The notes under the pieces: model-generated
The model's database searches: none
Told to the model about the DNA's origin: nothing
Seen by the model: the letters and a program-made list of their open reading frames with translations, nothing else
Assembly (NCBI RefSeq): GCF_910591885.1
Contig: NW_025963602.1
Location: 62,001 to 126,000 of the forward strand
From: Bombus terrestris
Taxonomy: Eukaryota; Arthropoda; Insecta; Hymenoptera; Apidae
Length of the DNA stretch: 64,000 bases
Direction: 5' to 3'
Translations under genes and position numbers: made by a program
Shown: positions 62,338-64,000 of the stretch, one piece after another
How positions within the stretch are numbered: position 1 is the first letter of the stretch
Layout: each line of letters starts with the position of its first letter

Positions 62338-63997
62338 CACGTTGTCCCACGTTGTCCCACGTTGTCCCACGTTGTCCCACGTTGTCCCACGTTGTCCCAC
62401 GTTGTCCCACGTTGTCCCACGTTGTCCCACGTTGTCCCACGGTGTCCAACGATGCCCAACGGTGTCCCACGTTGTCCAACGGTGTCCCACGTTGTCCCAC
62501 GTTGTCCCACGTTGTCCCACGATGTCCCACGTTGTCCCACGTTGTCCCACGTTGTCCCACGTTGTCCCACGTTGTCCCACGGAGTCCAACGATGTCCAAC
62601 GGTGTCCAACGGTGTCCAACGATGTCCAACGGTGTCCAACGATGTCCAACGATGTCCAACGGTGTCCAACGATGTCCAACGATGTCCAACGATGTCCAAC
62701 GGTGTCCAACGGTGTCCAACGGTGTCCAACGGTGTCCAACGGTGTCCAACGGTGTCCAACGGTGTCCAACGGTGTCCAACGATGTCCAACGATGTCCAAC
62801 GATGTCCAACGATGTCCAACGATGTCCAACGGTGTCCAACGGTGTGCAACGATGTCCAACGGTGTCCCACGGTGTCCAACGGTGTCCAACGATGTCCACC
62901 GGTGTCCAACGGTGTCCCACGATGTCCACCGATGTCCAACGGTGTCCCACGTTGTCCCACGTTGTCCCACGTTGTCCCACGTTGTCCCACGATGTCCAAC
63001 GGTGTCCAACGGTGTCCCACGGTGTCCCACGTTGTCCCACGTTGTCCCACGGTGTCCAACGATGTCCAACGGTGTCCCACGTTGTCCCTTGTTGTCCCAC
63101 GTTGTCCCACGTTGTCCCACGTTGTCCCACGTTGTCCCACGTTGTCCCACGTTGTCCCACGTTGTGCCACGTTGTCCCACGTTGTCCCACGATGTCCCAC
63201 GTTGTCCAACGATGTCCAACGGTGTCCCACGTTGTCCCACGTTGTCCCACGTTGTCCCACGTTGTCCCACGGTGTCCAACGATGTCCAACGGTGTCCCAC
63301 GTTGTCCCACGTTGTCCCACGTTGTCCCACGTTGTCCAACGATGTCCAACGGTGTCCAACGGTGTCCCACGTTGTCCCACGTTGTCCCACGTTGTCCCAC
63401 GGTGTCCAGCGGTGTCCAACGATGTCCAACGGTGTCCAACGGTGTCCCACGATGTCCACCGATGTCCAACGGTGTCCAACGGTGTCCAACGATGTCCAAC
63501 GGTGTCCCACGATGTCCAACGATGTCCAACGATGTCCAACGATGTCCAACGGTGTCCAACGGTGTCCCACGTTGTCCCACGTTGTCCCACGGTGTCCAAC
63601 GATGTCCAACGGTGTCCCACGTTGTCCCACGTTGTCCCACGTTGTCCCACGTTGTCCCACGTTGTTCCATGGTTTCCCACGTTGTCCCACGTTGTCCCAC
63701 GTTGTCCCACGGTGTCCAACGATGTCCAACGGTGTCCAACGGTGTCCCACGGTGTCCAACGGTGTCCCACGTTGTCCCACGTTGTCCCACGTTGTCCCAC
63801 GTTGTCCCACGTTGTCCCACGTTGTCCCACGGTGTCCACCGATGTCCACCGATGTCCAACGATGTCCAACGGTGTCCCACGTTGTCCCACGTTGTCCCAC
63901 GTTGTCCCACGTTGTCCCACGTTGTCCCACGTTGTCCCACGTTGTCCCACGTTGTCCCACGTTGTCCCACGTTGTCCCACGTTGTCCCACGTTGTCC
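62338..63997 (+). repeat. 1.66-kb HOR block, right copy, runs to the window edge
   Basis: Partner of 58189-59848. Private changes are CACGGAGTCC at 62578 and CACGTTGTGC near 63158. The match is still intact at the last full unit, so the duplication probably continues beyond the window. Confidence 0.85.
62588..62867 (+). repeat. Long A block, 28 A-type units, second copy
   Basis: Copy of 58439-58718 at an offset of 4,149 bp, with the same AACGG/AACGA order and the same AACGGTGTGC unit. It is preceded by CACGGAGTCC, where the partner has CACGGTGTCC. Confidence 0.9.
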
Positions 63998-64000
63998 CAC

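Larger units (their letters stand above)
1..64000 (+). repeat. Decameric satellite array, consensus CACGTTGTCC
   Basis: The window consists only of head-to-tail copies of a 10-bp unit, CACGTTGTCC on + and GGACAACGTG on -. I count 6,400 units plus 3 bp, and only three units depart from 10 bp. Most variation is at unit position 1 (C or A) and position 5 (T, G or A), giving the classes CACGTT, CACGG, CACGA, AACGG and AACGA, each followed by TGTCC or GTCC. Positions 2-4 (ACG) and 7-10 (GTCC) are nearly fixed, so almost every unit keeps one CpG. No inverted unit was seen. The + strand is pyrimidine-rich in C-type runs. This is typical of a eukaryotic satellite or very large minisatellite kept uniform by unequal exchange. 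The species and chromosomal location cannot be read from it, and both ends lie outside the window. Confidence 0.98.

Noticed and set aside
1..64000. Dozens of open frames of 60 to 5,147 codons on both strands, with repeats CPTLSHVVPR and GTTWDNVGQR
   Set aside because: They overlap in all six frames, have no domain or non-repeat part, and follow from a 10-bp unit with no stop in any phase. Starts and ends fall on single variant units (TACG, TTCA, GACC). No splice, promoter or polyadenylation context is visible.
1..64000. Telomere repeat
   Set aside because: The - strand is G-rich in C-type runs, but the unit is not a known telomere motif, unit variation is high throughout, and HORs of several kb are not a telomerase product. 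A subtelomeric location remains possible.
1..64000. CRISPR array
   Set aside because: There are no constant repeats of 20-40 bp separated by unique spacers; every base belongs to the same 10-bp unit.
1..64000. Centromere satellite with CENP-B box
   Set aside because: No match to the TTCG....A..CGGG core was seen, and the unit is far shorter than the usual 150-350-bp centromere monomers. A centromere-flank role cannot be excluded, but nothing in the sequence supports it.
1..64000. p53-type response elements (RRRCWWGYYY)
   Set aside because: The - strand unit GGACAACGTG starts like a half-site, but the required CWWG core is broken (CAAC).
1..64000. Inverted repeats or palindromic arms
   Set aside because: No GGACAACGTG unit occurs on the + strand. 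Only short palindromes such as ACGT, and CAACGTTG at the rare AACGTTGTCC units, are present.

Overview
The whole 64-kb window is one uninterrupted satellite-type tandem array. Its unit is a 10-bp sequence with consensus CACGTTGTCC on the + strand (GGACAACGTG on the - strand). Every unit points the same way, and I see no unique sequence, gene, RNA gene, transposon, CRISPR array or origin. Counting in register gives 6,400 units: 6,397 of 10 bp and three of 9 bp, plus 3 bp of the next unit at the right edge. A gene-free array of this size implies a eukaryotic genome (heterochromatin, subtelomere, centromere flank or a large VNTR). The sequence itself does not let me name the organism.

The units fall into a few classes. 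C-type units are CACGTTGTCC, CACGGTGTCC and CACGATGTCC. A-type units are AACGGTGTCC and AACGATGTCC. Rarer ones include ACCGATGTCC, AGCGGTGTCC and many marker units with single changes. C-type runs place CCC every 10 bp, so the - strand matches a G-quadruplex pattern with 7-nt loops. A-type runs break that pattern. The array is therefore a mosaic of C blocks and A blocks, often joined through the hybrid unit CACGGTGTCC.

Rare marker units allow larger repeats to be traced. (1) 0-10 kb holds 1-1.3 kb blocks repeated at offsets of 990, 1,780, 2,220 and 3,840 bp. (2) 10.35-21.8 kb is a tandem pair of a 6,160-bp higher-order repeat (HOR). (3) 14.6-27.4 kb carries four copies of a cassette marked by AGCGGTGTAC, with spacings 410-400-220 bp. 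(4) 28.64-32.05 kb has the order A-B-B-A-B with long stretches that look identical. (5) 28.6-53.5 kb carries seven copies of a ~1.2-kb module marked by CATGGTTTCC. Two of these lie inside a ~4.5-kb block repeated at a 6.5-6.7 kb offset (40.8-45.3 and 47.3-52.0 kb). (6) 55-64 kb holds three unusually long A blocks and a >1.6-kb duplication that runs to the window edge. Different markers dominate left and right of about 28.6 kb.

The very long open frames on both strands and in all frames come from the repeat. Ten is not divisible by three, so each frame reads the same stop-free 30-bp cycle. The cycle gives the decapeptide CPTLSHVVPR on + and GTTWDNVGQR on -. None is annotated as a gene. Coordinates and block limits were read by eye from marker units and may be off by a few units.
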